NCBI GenBank assembly: GCA_020002185.1 | Contig: CM034543.1 | Span: 1,851,033-1,915,032 of the forward strand | DNA: 64,000 nucleotides | DNA from: Paraescarpia echinospica | Taxonomy: Eukaryota; Annelida; Polychaeta; Sabellida; Siboglinidae | Direction: 5' to 3' | Shown: positions 32,490-44,895 of the stretch, piece by piece | How positions within the stretch are numbered: the stretch's first letter is position 1 | How the letters are laid out: each line of letters starts with the position of its first letter | Made by a program: the position numbers and the translations under genes | Notes under the pieces: model-generated | What the model was told of the DNA's origin: nothing | The model's database searches: none | Seen by the model: the letters and a program-made list of their open reading frames with translations, nothing else

Positions 32490-32818
32490 AGTTAAGTTCG
32501 GATACACCGCAGTATCCAGTCCTTAGGACCGCTCAAAGTGCTTTACACATAACTCCCTGGCAAACCTGGTCAATCAAACACCGTCTCGACTTATCAGGTA
32601 AGCATTTGGCCATGCTGCTATCAATGTGCGAAGATTACTCGTACACAATTATCCACCACTGTCTATAACCAGGTACTCATTCATACAGCTGACTGAACTG
32701 GAGCAATGTATAATGAAAGAATTTGCCCATTGTTCGACACGTCAGTACAGGATTCGAGCACGGTTTCTCTCCATTGAGAGTCCGATGCTCTAGCATTGCG
32801 CCACTGCGTTCCACCGAG
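32490..32818 (-). mobile_element. tRNA-derived SINE, full-length-like
   Basis: On the - strand it starts with a tRNA-like head: A-box-like TGGCGCAATGCTAG, then a B-box region GTGCTCGAATCC. A body shared with 34318-34645 follows (TGGATAATTGTGTACGA, AAGTCGAGACGGTGTTTG, GTAAAGCACTTTGAGCGGTCC). Its tail runs straight into the splice acceptor (CTTTGCAG) of the first ankyrin exon at 32484. Confidence 0.75.
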
Positions 32819-33235
32819 TTAATAAGTAGATTCAGACAAGCGTGCGCAGCACTGTAATAAAATGCAGTGTTCTTTCTCTAAAAGAATAGTTCGTTTAGAT
32901 CGACAATACAGAAAGTTTACTTTTGCCGATTGTAATGTGTACTTCAAGATGTGCATCTTTGTGTAGACGGTGGTGGTCGTCGGCAAAACTTCGCGAACAC
33001 ACTTTCAACGAACCTTCAGTGCAAATATTACAACACATTTAAACCGAGGCTGTGTGATCGTCCTTTTTTTAATATAATGTTCTTAATACTTGAATAAATA
33101 CGTTAAATACTGCCTGACAAATTGCATTTACTAAACCCGAAATATTGTTCGCAATTTGAATTTTGCGCCCGCGAAATGTTTAAATTGTAAGGACCATGTT
33201 CACATTGTAAACAACCGCAATTGGAACTAACTAGC
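32819..33235. other. Unassigned DNA upstream of the ankyrin gene
   Basis: No coding signal or identified repeat. A TATA box or other promoter element could not be placed with confidence. Confidence 0.4.
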
Positions 33236-33237
33236 AA

Positions 33238-33780
33238 AATGCCCGCCACCTGATTGACCTTGGTAGTTGACAGTCGTGATAGTAATATTTACTAAATGTT
33301 AGAAAACATTCAGCATCGTTAAATAAACACAATAACGCGCTCGAGGATACTCGTCGTGCGTTCACCATGACAAAGTCACATGCATCGGTACAGGTCCTAG
33401 TCGTGGTTGGGTAATATTGACAATTAATATAAGACATAAGCATTATTGTGTCAGCGTCTGCTTCATGTTGCCAAGTCCACGGCACAGGGGCCGTTTTCCC
33501 GAAGTATTTGCCGCGCGCGCTTGGTTCGTGCGATTGTTAGGTTACGTTTTACGTACTGCGCGTACATCATGTTTTACATTCCGAACAATTTATTTGCCCA
33601 ATAAAAGATGAGAATGTTGACATACAGCTGTATATATGGAGTATTTTGAAAATATGTAGGTCTTGCGTTTTATTATAAGGGTCGTAGATTAATCCCTGAC
33701 ATTGTTTCGCTCTATGTTCAAGCCATCTAAGAGGAAAACATTAACCTACCCGCATACATACCCTAGCTCGATTATAAGTA
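33238..33780. repeat. Second copy of the ankyrin intron 2 segment
   Basis: It matches 29455-29860 (see there) and continues to CTAGCTCGATTATA, which resembles AGCTCGATTACAGCTCGATG at 30053-30072, next to the ankyrin exon donor. No ankyrin-coding sequence follows it. Confidence 0.75.
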
Positions 33781-34317
33781 GACTGTGGAGGCAGGCGTCC
33801 GTACAATCAACTACCAGGGGTACCTTTGATGTTGGATGGTTCCCACTCTCCCCACCACAAATCCTCGGACATGTGTCCTGCGTTTTCCCTGCAACTGACC
33901 GTCACTGACCACACTAACCAACTGACGGTGGCGGAATTCGCAGGTACCTACGCGGCGGCGAAGTCTTTTGTGTGAAACCTTGTACACATTCCGCGACGTT
34001 GTTTATGCAAATATGCGTAGCTCATAGCGATCAATGCCAAATGTAATCAATGGCAAACTCAAAGCAATTTCAATTTCGTCCACCTATTAACTCGAAGTGC
34101 CCGATGTTATCATTCTAGTTGTGTTTGCTCAATACGCCGTCTCGTATTCTGTGTGCTGCCGACAATTTGTTAAACAGTCTAGACGGCCTAAAGTTCATAT
34201 TGCTAAGTAAACTTTATCGCAAAGTCGTGCGATTGTATCTGCATTTTACAAATATATACACAAGAACGAGCACATATTGTGAGAAGTAGTCTGCGTCCTA
34301 ATCAGTGTCAACACACA

Positions 34318-34645
34318 TGAAGGAAACCACACTGAATGGTAGCCCAGCCGTCCGGACTCTCAATCGAGACTACCCGGGTTCGAATCTTGTGCTGCCGTGT
34401 CGAACCTTGGCCAAGTTCGTTCACTCTACGTTGCTCCAGTTTACTCAGCTGTATGTGTGTACCTGGCTGTAGACAGTGGTGGATAGTTGTGTACGAATAG
34501 TCTTCGCGCATTAATTGCAGCGTGGCCGAATGCTTCCCAAAAAAGTCGAGATGGTGTTCAATTGAACTGCTCTGCCAGGGAGTAAAGTGTAAAGCGCTTT
34601 GAGTAGTCCTGAGGACTAGATACTGCGCTATATAAGAACTTATCT
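34318..34645 (+). mobile_element. tRNA-derived SINE, + strand copy
   Basis: The head has the box-B match GGGTTCGAATC (34377-34387) preceded by CCGGACTCTCAATCGAGAC. The body and tail match 32490-32818. The tail GTAAAGCGCTTTGAG.....GCGCTATATAAGAACTT resembles the GCGCTAT 3' end of L2-type LINEs such as the one ending near 40.66 kb, which suggests an L2-like partner moved it. Confidence 0.8.
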
Positions 34646-37600
34646 TTTATGTTTTTCGTTGCTTGTCGAAAGTACGTAGTGAAAGCTACGCTCGGCTGTG
34701 TGACCGTTAACGCAGCGGACATATATCTCCCCTGACCTACATTTATCTCCTAGCAAAATACTCTCACATTTGTCATCAAGTTGACTTGCTATGTCCTACA
34801 ATTTGTGCAAATATTGAGGCAAGCTGTCGATCTCTTTGGATGGCACCTTTTACGTCGCACGCTTGCCTGAATGGAAATTAAAATTATTTAATTGCCTGCA
34901 ATACACGTTTTCATGCAGTGTGTGAATACATTTCATGTTTTTGCTATTAAATACGCGGCTACTGTGTCCCGTAAAGCACCTAGTGCCGACGATGTCACTT
35001 TAAATGTGTCGCCATCTGTTGTCACAGCTGTAATTAACATCAAGCCACGGTTGGCCGCTAGAGGCGTGAATGGTTAACTTAATTTCAAGACTCGTGTGAA
35101 ATTTAAAGGGTACCAATGCTATCCTTGACGTTTTTACATACAAAGTGGAGACATTGCCCCCCCCCCCAGTCCTTTCATTTGCCCTCCCAGTCAGCCCAAC
35201 TTCCCCCACCAATCAGGTCCCCTATGTCGCCGTTTCACAAGCTGTCAGTCCACAGTATTCCTCGTATGCCTACCAACCGTGCCGGATTTTTCCGGGAATC
35301 TCCCGGGTTTGTTGAGAATCTCCCGGACTCCCGGAAAAGAACAAAATATCCGGGATTTTCGGTGAAGATGAAAATCGGCCGCGTTGTCAAGAAAGTCTAC
35401 CTGATACTTGTTCCGGTCTTCCGATTTCCAATCCGACAGAACTAACTTGTTGAGATTTACACACAGATATATCCAACAGCATCCCTTCCCCTACGTCTTC
35501 GGATGTCCAATGACGCTGAGACTCACACTTAATATAGAATCTACTGGATTTTTGCTGTTGACATTTTTGTGGCGTTGTGGCGTAACAACTCAAGTACTCT
35601 TTACGACATCCAATTCACTTTTTCACGCTTGTCTCCCATCAGCCCCAACACACATGCGCATGCGTAAAATATACAGATCAGAAACATTATAAAACGTGTG
35701 TAAGTTAAAAACACGAATATGGTCACATATGCAATGAAAAAATCTTCAAATCTTCCAATACATTATAACAGTTGGTGAGTTCGTCCATACAACGAGACGA
35801 GTACGACTACAGTGCTCGACCGATATGTTTGTAGGCTACTAAGCAATAACACGTGCACCAACAAATATGCGAAACATTATACAATCGATGCAACGTAACA
35901 CCAAGCCGCATTTTCCCAAGAAGAATTTGAAATGTGATAAATTTGAGATATTGTACTAAAGAGGCACCATTAACATATAATGATGGGCGTGCACTGCTAA
36001 CCTTTTTTGCGAGTCGTCTGATCAACAAGCAACGACGACGTCTCGTCTGACACCGCCGCACATTACGCAACTTTGTTGGTGCAATTTTCGAATGATGAAT
36101 TGGTTCAGCAGCTGTTGTACTGGTCAAAGCAACACACGACTCGAGTTTTTTTAGTTGCAGGTCATCGTACATTGCACAACTGATCTGCTTTTAGTCAATC
36201 AAACAGACGACTTGCAACACACGTTTAGCAGTGTTCGGCCAGCATTATTCACTCGTTCAAACCATGCAGACTGTTGCTGCGACTGTTACTTAGCCCAAAC
36301 TTATTCGATCAACGGTTCAACCGATTTAAGGCAAAGACACGCGTCTGATGAACAATAACCAAACAGGGGCCAAACTTGATTACCCATTAGGTGTCTATGC
36401 CACGAAGATGACTCAAAAGGTTATAAATCAAACTTAATTACCCATTACTTTCCATGCTACTAACATGGTTCAATATATAAAATAATTATTTACAACGTGT
36501 TTCAATGCCCTTAGTAAATACATCAGTGTCATCTTTGAAATGGCAAATTGTTTATCACGTTGATACTGTTACGTCCAGAGAGTGGCAATGGTCAAGGCGC
36601 TCCATGAACCACACTTCCGGTCAATAGAAGCAGCATTTCGACACTGACTGGCTTCGTGACTACGGCTAAGACCGAGTAAAACAGCGCGAGAATAGCTACG
36701 TGCACAACGATAACAATACGCTTCCGCCTGGATATGTAAACTTTCGTTATCACAGACGCTAACAGCGAGCAGACGCCGTCAGACTAGAACAGTTCCAGAT
36801 GCTTTGCAAGCACAGGTTACTATTAACGTCAGCGTTGATGGTTGCCTTCCCGAAGATGCTCGAACAATCTAACACCATCTTCCCGGAGATGTCTTCTGAA
36901 AAATAACAAACAAGAAAGAGGTATTTATAACTGAAGAGCATCAGAGATATCACTGAACAAGAACATTTGTAAGTATTCACGAATATGATCAGTTTCAATT
37001 TAGAGACACATAGTAATAATAATATATTTATTTCAAAGTACAAGCAACAAACAAAGAACACTTCAAAGCAATATACAATAACATAAATAATTTATAAATG
37101 GAAATGGGGAGACTGAAGTGCGGTACTTATTAATATTAATCACATCCCCCAACATGATCATGACATGTACAAGTATAAACATTGGTAGCAACGGAGATAT
37201 ATCTTTAGAAAATAAAGTTAAGTCACATTAATATTAAAATTGTTACTATTGACAGCGAGCTGTGCCAATGATATTTCCATTGGATTCCTAAAGCATTATG
37301 CCATCAACGTTTATTCGACAATACAACACACATATAATTGACTAACCTTCAATGGTGTGTTGTCGTCAGCCTCTCGTGGATAACCTGATATAATGTAAAT
37401 GAAATAATCACGGTGCAGATACCGTACATAGGCAAAGGTAATGTAAATGGTTTGATCGAAACAATGTTTCAACAATTAAATGTCGGAGCTGTAGACCTAC
37501 CGATTTCAGCGAAGAACTAATTACTAAGAATACGATATGGCTTGCGAGTTGTAACTATTTAGGCCTACGCAACACGTCAAGTTTACATCGTTCCGCTTGG

Positions 37601-38020
37601 TTGAACATGTGGTGACGGGCTGGTTGTATGTCTATTATACGTCTAGTTGTTGAACCTGGTTGTCTTGTGAGGTCTCAGTCAACCGGTCAGCCTATTCAGA
37701 ACTGTATCGCCATGTCGACATATAACGCTTTTTATGTGAATTACTACCATTCAAAACGCATTACATAATGACATATATGAGCTCGTTGAAGCCGGTTAAT
37801 CTGTTTGTTATTCAATCCACTAAGCGGCGCAATGCAATAAGCGAGGCGGGTCAGGACAAGACGACGTATTTGTTTGCATGGCACGCGTCTCATGACGAAC
37901 TCTGATCAGGCGCAGATGGCAGTAGGCCAAAAGACGGGAACCGGATACGACGCTGTCTAACTGCATGTGTCGTGCAGTGGTCGAGCAGTTAACTGTGCTT
38001 GACTGTCGAAGGGAGGAACG
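34646..38020. other. Unassigned DNA, few weak signals
   Basis: 35280-35345 has a short run of TCCCGG-containing units. 35155-35168 is a C run. 36200-36360 and 37400-37800 show nothing recognisable. The only exon-like candidate is 36774-36905 on the - strand, listed separately. Confidence 0.4.
36774..36899 (-). other. Possible terminal exon, weak
   Basis: On the - strand a good acceptor (TGTTATTTTTCAG) is followed by about 42 open codons ending in TAG (VLDCSSIFGKATINADVN, then LQSIWNCSS). A small exon-like piece with acceptor and donor lies at about 37339-37383, but its phase does not fit. I recognise no family. Confidence 0.2.
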
Positions 38021-38340
38021 GTAGGCGGATCCAAGGGGGCCTGGGTGGCACGTGCCCCGTAGACCTAGGAATTTGACGCGCCCGTAGACCTTTTTGAATG
38101 GGCCCACATGACCGTTTTTCTAGACCCTTGGAAATGTGCCTCAGTTAAGGTTACAATAAGCTGAAGTTATGCCGAAGCGGCGACAAAATTCCAACAGCAC
38201 CACCCCGTCCCAGTCTTCCGATGTCACAGTCGAGCCGAGACAGTGGAGAAGCTGAAGTTACGGCGGTGCGGCAGCGAAACATTTTCTACACCATTTGGTT
38301 CCGCCGCCAGTGGATGTTTTTGTGCCCCCCCCCCCCCGAT
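38020..38340 (+). repeat. Dispersed element, family B copy 1
   Basis: It begins GTAGGCGGATCCAAGGGGGC, like the reverse complement of the end of the 55165-55480 copy (GACGGATTCAGGGGGCCTGG). Both then have GCCCGTAGACC and a repeated ...TAGACC... spacing. Inside, GTCTTCCGATGTCACAGTCGA and CCATTTGGTTC.GCCGCCAGTGGA match the - strand of 46245-46400. No protein is encoded; probably a non-autonomous DNA transposon. Confidence 0.6.
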
Positions 38341-38344
38341 TACT

Positions 38345-38575
38345 CTCTCTGGATCAGCCCCTGGGAACCGGGGTTCGAATCCAGCCGCCGACCGGTACTG
38401 GTTCGGACGCTGTGTCGAAGCTTCAACAATTTCGTTCGCCCTACGTTGCCTGTGTCTTTAGAAAGAGACGTTGGTCCTTTCTATCTGGTGTTTATGCCAG
38501 GTGAAGTAAAAAAACCACGCAGGGAACTGAACAAACCTGTCGTTGACTCGCTGAGCTCGGATCTCATTCTCTAAA
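38345..38575 (+). mobile_element. tRNA-derived SINE-like sequence, second type
   Basis: GGGTTCGAATCCAGCCG at 38370-38386 is a close match to a Pol III B box (GGTTCGAATCC). A following block TCGTTCGCCCTACGTTGCC resembles the TTCACTCTACGTTGCTCC region of the SINE at 34.3 kb. The upstream A box is not clear because family B DNA abuts it. Confidence 0.5.
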
Positions 38576-38589
38576 CTCCTAATACCAAC

Positions 38590-39240
38590 AATGATCTTCA
38601 AAATGTTGAATTTGGTTGGTTAATTGGTAGAAGAAGAAGTAGCAGTCCAGATTCCTGACTGCATTTGTTGGGGGAAACCCCCATTTATGATCCGTCCGCC
38701 ATTACCATTTTAACGAGTCCCTGGGAAATTGGAGTGTTTGTGTCATGTGTGAATGTTTTCTCGAGCATTTCTGCATGAAACGTGTGTACAATTAATGCTG
38801 AATGTTCTACTGCGTCAGATCTTTAACGGCGCAGCAAGAAGTAGATGCTAGTCACTCGCGTATACGCACAGTGGCTATTTGGTAGAAGTCATCAGACGAA
38901 ATTGAATGGTATCAGGTTTCAGTGGATATTCTCTGAGATAAAAACGAGGAATTTTGAATGAATTTTGCACTCGATGTCAGTTAATTAGTGATTCATGCTC
39001 CGAGAGAGGTTACAGAAAATATAAAGTTCAATTATCCATCCACACAAAATATGTTATAATGGTTGCCTATGTAAAATGTAATTTAGTTTGAGCCATGTTG
39101 AGTGTAAAGTAAGTCCAGGTAGTTCCAAGGTGGGGCTGCCATGTACACTTAGACTATGTAGTCACTGCAGCAATACACAGACGGATGGTCGAAAAATTAG
39201 CAAAACAATTATGCGTTTCGTATTAGTTCAACCCGCCTCC
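38590..39240. other. Unassigned DNA
   Basis: No assignable feature. Confidence 0.4.
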
Positions 39241-39244
39241 ACCA

Positions 39245-39512
39245 CAATTACGTTACATTATATTATATTATATTATATTACATTACATTACATTGTATTA
39301 TATTATATTATATTATATTATATTATATTATATTATATTATATTATATTTTATTATATTATATTATATTACATTACATTACAATATATTATATTACATTA
39401 CATTACATTATATTACATTTTATATTATATTACATTACATTACATTATATTATATTATATTACATCACATCACATTATATTACATTATATTACATTATAT
39501 TACATTACATTA
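39245..39512. repeat. TTATA/TTACA array, about 270 bp
   Basis: Pentanucleotides TTATA and TTACA alternate in blocks. The array ends exactly where LINE coding sequence begins (GCTCGTCAGTGG). Confidence 0.93.
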
Positions 39513-40665
39513 CGGCTCGTCAGTGGTTTAGTTCATATTTTTCAGACCAAAGCATTAAAATATCTGGCTCGCTGTCTTGTCCTGAACATCTTCCATTTGG
39601 TGTCCCACAAGGTTCTGTCCTTGGCCCTGTTCTGTTTAGCTTATACACTACATCCCTTAGTCGAGTCATAACTAATCATAATATAAATCATCACTTGTAT
39701 GCTGACGATGCACATATCCCTTTCACCAACTGATACACAGACATCTCTATCAACTTTAAATGCCTGTTTCACTGACATCTTGCTGTGGATGGAAGCAAGT
39801 AAATTGAAGCTAAATCCAGATAAAACTGATTTAATTATTATTGGCACAAAACAACAACGAAACAAGGTTGTTAATTACTTTCCAGTTAAATTGCTTGGTA
39901 ATAATACATCACCATCAGATACTGTTCGTAATTTAGGTGTTATCTTTGACAGTGATTTCAGCTTTCATCAGAGCATTTCTCAAGTAGGTAAATCCTGTTT
40001 TTGTCAAATACGTGATTTCCGTCGAATTCGGCGTCATTTGTTTTATCTACTGCTAAAACAATATCAGTATCTCTAATTAGCAGTTGCCTTGACTACTGCA
40101 ACTCACTCTTAAACGATATTGCTAAAAGGACTTGCTAAACTCCAACGTGTATATAATTGTTTAGCACGTGTGGTACTAAAAGAACCTCGTTTCTCACCAT
40201 CTTTGCCCCTACTTAAACAGTTACACTGGCTTCCAGTTACATATCGAATACAATTCAAATTAGCCACTATCACATATCGTACGCTTTCTACACAACATCC
40301 TATTTGTTTAGTCTTAATTTTCCAATATCCCCAGGAATCTCAGATCATCCGTTTCACAACGACTTTTTGTTCCGAAAACCAAGCTTAATATTGGCAAACG
40401 TGCTTTTTCTGTAGCTGCACCCAAAATCTGGAATCAACTCCCTATCGCTTTAAAATCATCTGAGATTATAGATACCTTTCATAAAAAACTGAAGACTTAT
40501 TTATTTGAAATTGCATTCCCACCCTAGCCTTCGGCGGTCCCTTGGTCTAATGATGACTCTTGCTTGTCCATGTTTATGATTTTGACCAACGATTCTTGTA
40601 TGTTGCGCCTCTGAGTTCAGATTCTTGGTTATTTAGGCGCTATAGAAGTTTACCATTATTATTAT
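39513..40665 (+). mobile_element. L2-like LINE 3' half, copy 2
   Basis: RT motifs from the C-terminal palm on: QWFSSYFSD, FGVPQGSVLGPVLFSLYT, HHLYADDAH (catalytic YADD), a frameshift near 39715, then WMEASKLKLNPDKTDLIIIG and VRNLGVIFDSDFSF. After another shift come LQRVYNCLARVVLKEPRF and LKQLHWLPVTYRIQFK, and the C-terminal SVAAPKIWNQLP. The 3' UTR ends with GGCGCTATAGAAGTTTACC and ATT repeats, as in L2 elements. The 5' half is absent and the TTATA array stands in its place. Confidence 0.85.
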
Positions 40666-40669
40666 TTTA

Positions 40670-41510
40670 TTATTAGTGTTATTACATACGTGGTATGCAC
40701 CAGTGATTTTTACGATCCAAAATGGTCGTTGAATTAATTAACATTAATATGTTTCACTCGCTATGTGCGCCGCCGTGGCGGTTGAAGAAGAGTGGAGAAT
40801 GAGAACGATACAAAGGAGGTGAAGACGGCTTGTGGAGACAGCAGTGCAAGATCAGTGAGGGGGGGGAAACGAAACGAAAACAGAAATCGAGAACCAATAT
40901 CGAGGCCAGCATCACCCCGAATATTCAGGGAAAAAAGAGGCAAACAGTTCTCTAGACATGCAGTACGGACAGTTTCCCTTCTGTTGCTTTTGCAATACGC
41001 GTCCACACCACTTTCCACAAGCTCCCAGTATGTTGTCTTCCTCTTCGCTGTCACCAATATTCTCTCCACAGCGACGTGGCATCAAACAAGCGACTGCCTT
41101 CGACAAGATTGAGATTGAAGGTGTTATCTCCGTTTATTACCATACTGGAACGCCCATTAGCACAGTTGAGAAGAGCCCACTCTAGCGTGATGACGGTACT
41201 TCCCACGGTTGTGCCGCGGGCTATAGTAACCGTGGCCAGTACTTAGGTCTTTACCGCCGCATGTATAGACCTAAAGTTTTATTAGTTTTACCTCGAGCAA
41301 TTCGCATATATAATAATATTTATTTCATATAGCGTCATATCCATAATAGTTCACAGCACTGTGCATAAAGCTAACACATAAATAGTACATATAAACAAAA
41401 TTTTAAAATAAAACGGAATAAAGATGGAGCCTAATGCAACTGTATAAATATATGTGGGTTAAAGCAAGGGACGCTATACCTGAGCAAAGTCACAGAACAA
41501 AAATAGTTTC
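40670..41510. other. Unassigned DNA
   Basis: Overlapping short open frames occur at 40760-41190 on both strands, none recognisable. AT-rich DNA follows to 41450. Confidence 0.4.
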
Positions 41511-41516
41511 CATATA

Positions 41517-41708
41517 TGAAATGAAACAACCAGCAGGCAACACTAAGCTACACATAATAAATAGGTAAATGAAACAACCAGCAGGCAACACTAAGCTACA
41601 CATAATAAATAGGTAAATGAAACAACCAGCAGGCAACACTAAGCTACACATAATAAATAGGTAAATGAAACAACCAGCAGGCAACACTAAGCTACACATA
41701 ATTATTAC
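41517..41708. repeat. 48-bp minisatellite, four units
   Basis: The unit starting GAAACAACCAGCAGGCAACA occurs at 41523, 41571, 41619 and 41667. The units are identical except for the end of the last. As 48 is divisible by three, the - strand stays open with a 16-residue repeat (SLVLPAGCFIYLFIMC) that would be a hydrophobic helix. Confidence 0.93.
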
Positions 41709-42015
41709 GTAAATGATCCCCAAACGACGCATGCGCGCATACGACTGCGCAAAATCCTTCAGTGAATTAAAGTAGGAGCACTTTGCAATGTACTCTGGAT
41801 TGTGTCTATTATGTTGTTCCATTCGTCAACTTGTAAACAATCACACAAACTACAGCCTGGAGCTTCACGTCACACAGTTTATGCGTTTCATTTACAAAAA
41901 TAGTGTAAAAGTTTCCTATTGCTATTTTTGTCCCGTGTGCAGAATAGGCCTGTGTGGTCCGCTGTAGCAGATTACATACGTTCTCAGCTTTGCCGCTGGG
42001 AGCACACACCTTTTA

Positions 42016-42990
42016 TTACGACCAGTATCTTACGAGAGCGACGGCGCTCCAGACGTTGTCCAGCGCCGTACATCCGGCCAACGTAAACATGATGCCGACA
42101 TTGACCGGCTCCAGAAGTAGACCGGCCATCGCGACGGCAAACATTATACACCACGTGGGAACCGTCACATTCGTGACGATGACGATACGTTTCCACTTGG
42201 ACTGGGCCGGCACCTCGTCCACTTCCGGCAGCTGGACAACAAGTGTCGCTTTGTCGGTCAGATCGACTAGGATTAATTCCTGTGACCGCGGTTTCTCGCA
42301 GTCCTCGGGCGCACGCATTGGGGACGCGGCGACCACGACACCGAGAATGACGTTGACGACTGCCGGGACAAGTAGTAGGTAGAGAGTCCGTGGCGTCGAT
42401 GAACCAACGACAAAACATAACGGTACATCAACTTCCGGTGCAACGAACATCAGAAGCGACGATGCCAGCAAGCAGACGACACCAACGACAACAACATCTC
42501 TGAGGAACGCCACCGTGCGACAACTGTGTCGTTGTTGCAGGGCTTCGTCGTGTTCGAATGTGTACAACATGCCCACGTGACGACAGACCGCAGCAAGGCC
42601 GCTTACTGCAATAAACCCTACGCTGTACACCACCTTCGCCAGTCCGAACCGAGTACACCGTAGGGATGCGGTGATGTCAGTTCCGGTGGTGACGTCAGTT
42701 CCGGTGTGGAACAGTTTCCATGGACACGGAATAGCTGCTGCTAGGACGACACAGAGAGATAAGTCGACGACACTCGAGTAGCGCAGTGACAAACGGAAAG
42801 TCTCATGACAGACCAGGAAGCGACGTCGTGTTGTTAGCCAGATAATAAAGCCATTGGCGATGAAGCCAATCAGCAACAACACACTCACTAGTGCCGAGAA
42901 GGTCCAAACAGCCCACTTCGCTGCTTCTCCATCGGCATGAAAGTCTCCCGTTTCCGTCTCCTCGCAGTTGATGTGGCAATCTGACGACAT
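42016..42990 (-). CDS. Seven-helix receptor-like protein (atypical class A GPCR), single exon
   Basis: The 324-codon frame starts with ATG at 42990 (MSSDCHIN) and has no intron. Seven hydrophobic segments lie at about residues 25-52, 71-91, 117-143, 160-185, 199-224, 267-293 and 298-323. Class A landmarks: N in helix 1 (GFIANGFIIWL), D in helix 2 (VVDLSLCVV), Cys at the top of helix 3 (RCTRFG) and Cys in loop 2 (VPLCFVVG) for the usual disulphide, and Pro in helix 6 (NVTVPTWC). At the helix 3 end, where DRY is normal, it has CRH; helix 7 ends DNVWSAVAL instead of NPxxY. The C-terminal tail is only a few residues (RYWS). It would sit in the plasma membrane. Ligand unknown. The - strand overlapping frames are shadows. 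Confidence 0.7.
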   Translation of the reverse strand: MSSDCHINCEETETGDFHADGEAAKWAVWTFSALVSVLLLIGFIANGFIIWLTTRRRFLVCHETFRLSLRYSSVVDLSLCVVLAAAIPCPWKLFHTGTDVTTGTDITASLRCTRFGLAKVVYSVGFIAVSGLAAVCRHVGMLYTFEHDEALQQRHSCRTVAFLRDVVVVGVVCLLASSLLMFVAPEVDVPLCFVVGSSTPRTLYLLLVPAVVNVILGVVVAASPMRAPEDCEKPRSQELILVDLTDKATLVVQLPEVDEVPAQSKWKRIVIVTNVTVPTWCIMFAVAMAGLLLEPVNVGIMFTLAGCTALDNVWSAVALVRYWS

Positions 42991-43019
42991 CTTTTTACCG
43001 AATCGATCGAGTTTTGGTT

Positions 43020-44890
43020 GCAGTTTAATGAATCCGATCTGTTAAATAAGCATATACAAATAGCACAGGCATCGTAACTGACATAGCGCGCTACTCACGG
43101 TTCACCCACCACGAACATATTTGACATTTACAGAATATTTGGTAACTATTCGAACATTAACGTATACGTCAATATTAGGATGGTCCATAAGCAGCGGTAA
43201 ACTCAGAAAGTCAAAGTTCCTTTCGGGACACCTCTCAGTATTTTACTATTAATTAAACATTAACCTCCCAGAATTTCAACGGGATTGACCGGCTATTTAA
43301 TCTAACTTCACCTCTAAATTATATTTTATTACACTAACACCAAACTCATTCCGATTTACTGCCAATAGAATTGTGTGTAATCTTTGTTTTTACTTAAAAT
43401 GGACATGATGAAAACAGATGATTCAGATAGAAACCATTTGTCGTGCGGACCATGATTTGATTGACGGTCGTTGAATGGCATGCCATCCGCCAGACCCCTG
43501 TAGTCTTTGTATTAAACTAGAGCCGCAGAAGGCGATTTATCTACTGGTGCGACCTGCATCTGCAACACTTCGAATATAATATTAAAGACAATGAACAACA
43601 GATTTAAGGATGTAATGTTAAAAATGAAAAGCAACTGTCAACATTTGTTAAATTTGCAAACAAATATATTATGTTGGTTCTTTTCCGTAATACTTCATTA
43701 ATTTTATTATATTTAATATTATATTAATTGTGCATTATCTTCGTTGTGTTTACCTAACTACAATCCAGCTAGTCTTCCTAAAAAAACTTAAATCATAACC
43801 CTCAACAGCGTAACAAATTCTATCGCAGCGAACGTAACGTCGTATGGCCTCACGTGTGATACGACTGATTCACTTCGTTGACAAGTTGCCATTTGTAAAT
43901 ACTATTTATAATGGATTTATTAATTATATGTATTCATCCAAATTTAAAAGATAAAAACACTTTATCAGAAGAAAACGCGTGTTCGATCTCACGTGAACGT
44001 ATTCAAACGTCAGATCAACCGATCTGCATGTGTGTTTCCATACCTTCTATTCGTGTCCAATTTTTGGGCACGAATAAGTAACGTAATATAATACCCGCAG
44101 GTAAGAACTGTTTTACGTGTACCCGTTTATAATAAGAAACAGCATGGTACATAATATCAAATGCTCTATGGTGATTGTGTAGTAATATCCTTCCGGTGCT
44201 CCTCGTCAAGTTATAGCGTTTTATATATAGTACACACTGGTTTCTGTAGTGTGAAATTTGCTGTACATAAAATTATATGTATATCGTCCAAAGTTCTTAT
44301 CCCAAGTAAACGTCTACAAATTGTGGTATAATGCAGTTGCTGATGGTACTATATTAATAATCTGCTGCAACTATACTAATAATAATAATTTAATTTAATC
44401 AACTGTTTATTTTATTAATTATGTAGGTCATGTAAAAAAACAGACGATAAAATAATTGTATTCTTTGCAACGAGCCATCGGCTCAGCTCATTATAACCTG
44501 CGGTACATGATACACATAGTAAATTGATGTTTGGAGGAAAGTGCCAATACAAAATACGCTTCAACATTCTTCCTTTCCATTTGAATTTCGACATATACCA
44601 TGTGTACATATGTCATATACTTCTACTTTGTTTTCTGTTGTTCAATTGAAAATAAAGAACTGCATTGGATTATGCGTTGTTCAAGCCTTGAATTGTGTCT
44701 TCTCCTGCCAGAGACTGGATGTAAACATCAATATAGTCCCTTTTGTTTAGATCTCGTGATTAATACATTTTGCGCCACGAGTCGCGACTCTCAAGTTTCA
44801 ACAAGAGTTCATCTTTGCACCGATAAAATATCACGAATGATCAATGCTGATGTCACTCGTGCCTGTTTCGAGTGCTGCTTATACTTGAAT
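43020..44890. other. Unassigned AT-rich DNA
   Basis: Upstream of the receptor gene, no promoter motif could be assigned and no other coding signal was seen. Confidence 0.4.
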
Positions 44891-44895
44891 AGGTT

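Noticed and set aside
34370..34400. Functional tRNA gene
   Set aside because: The B box is good, but the stems do not fold into a cloverleaf, and the sequence continues as a SINE body shared with 32.5-32.8 kb.
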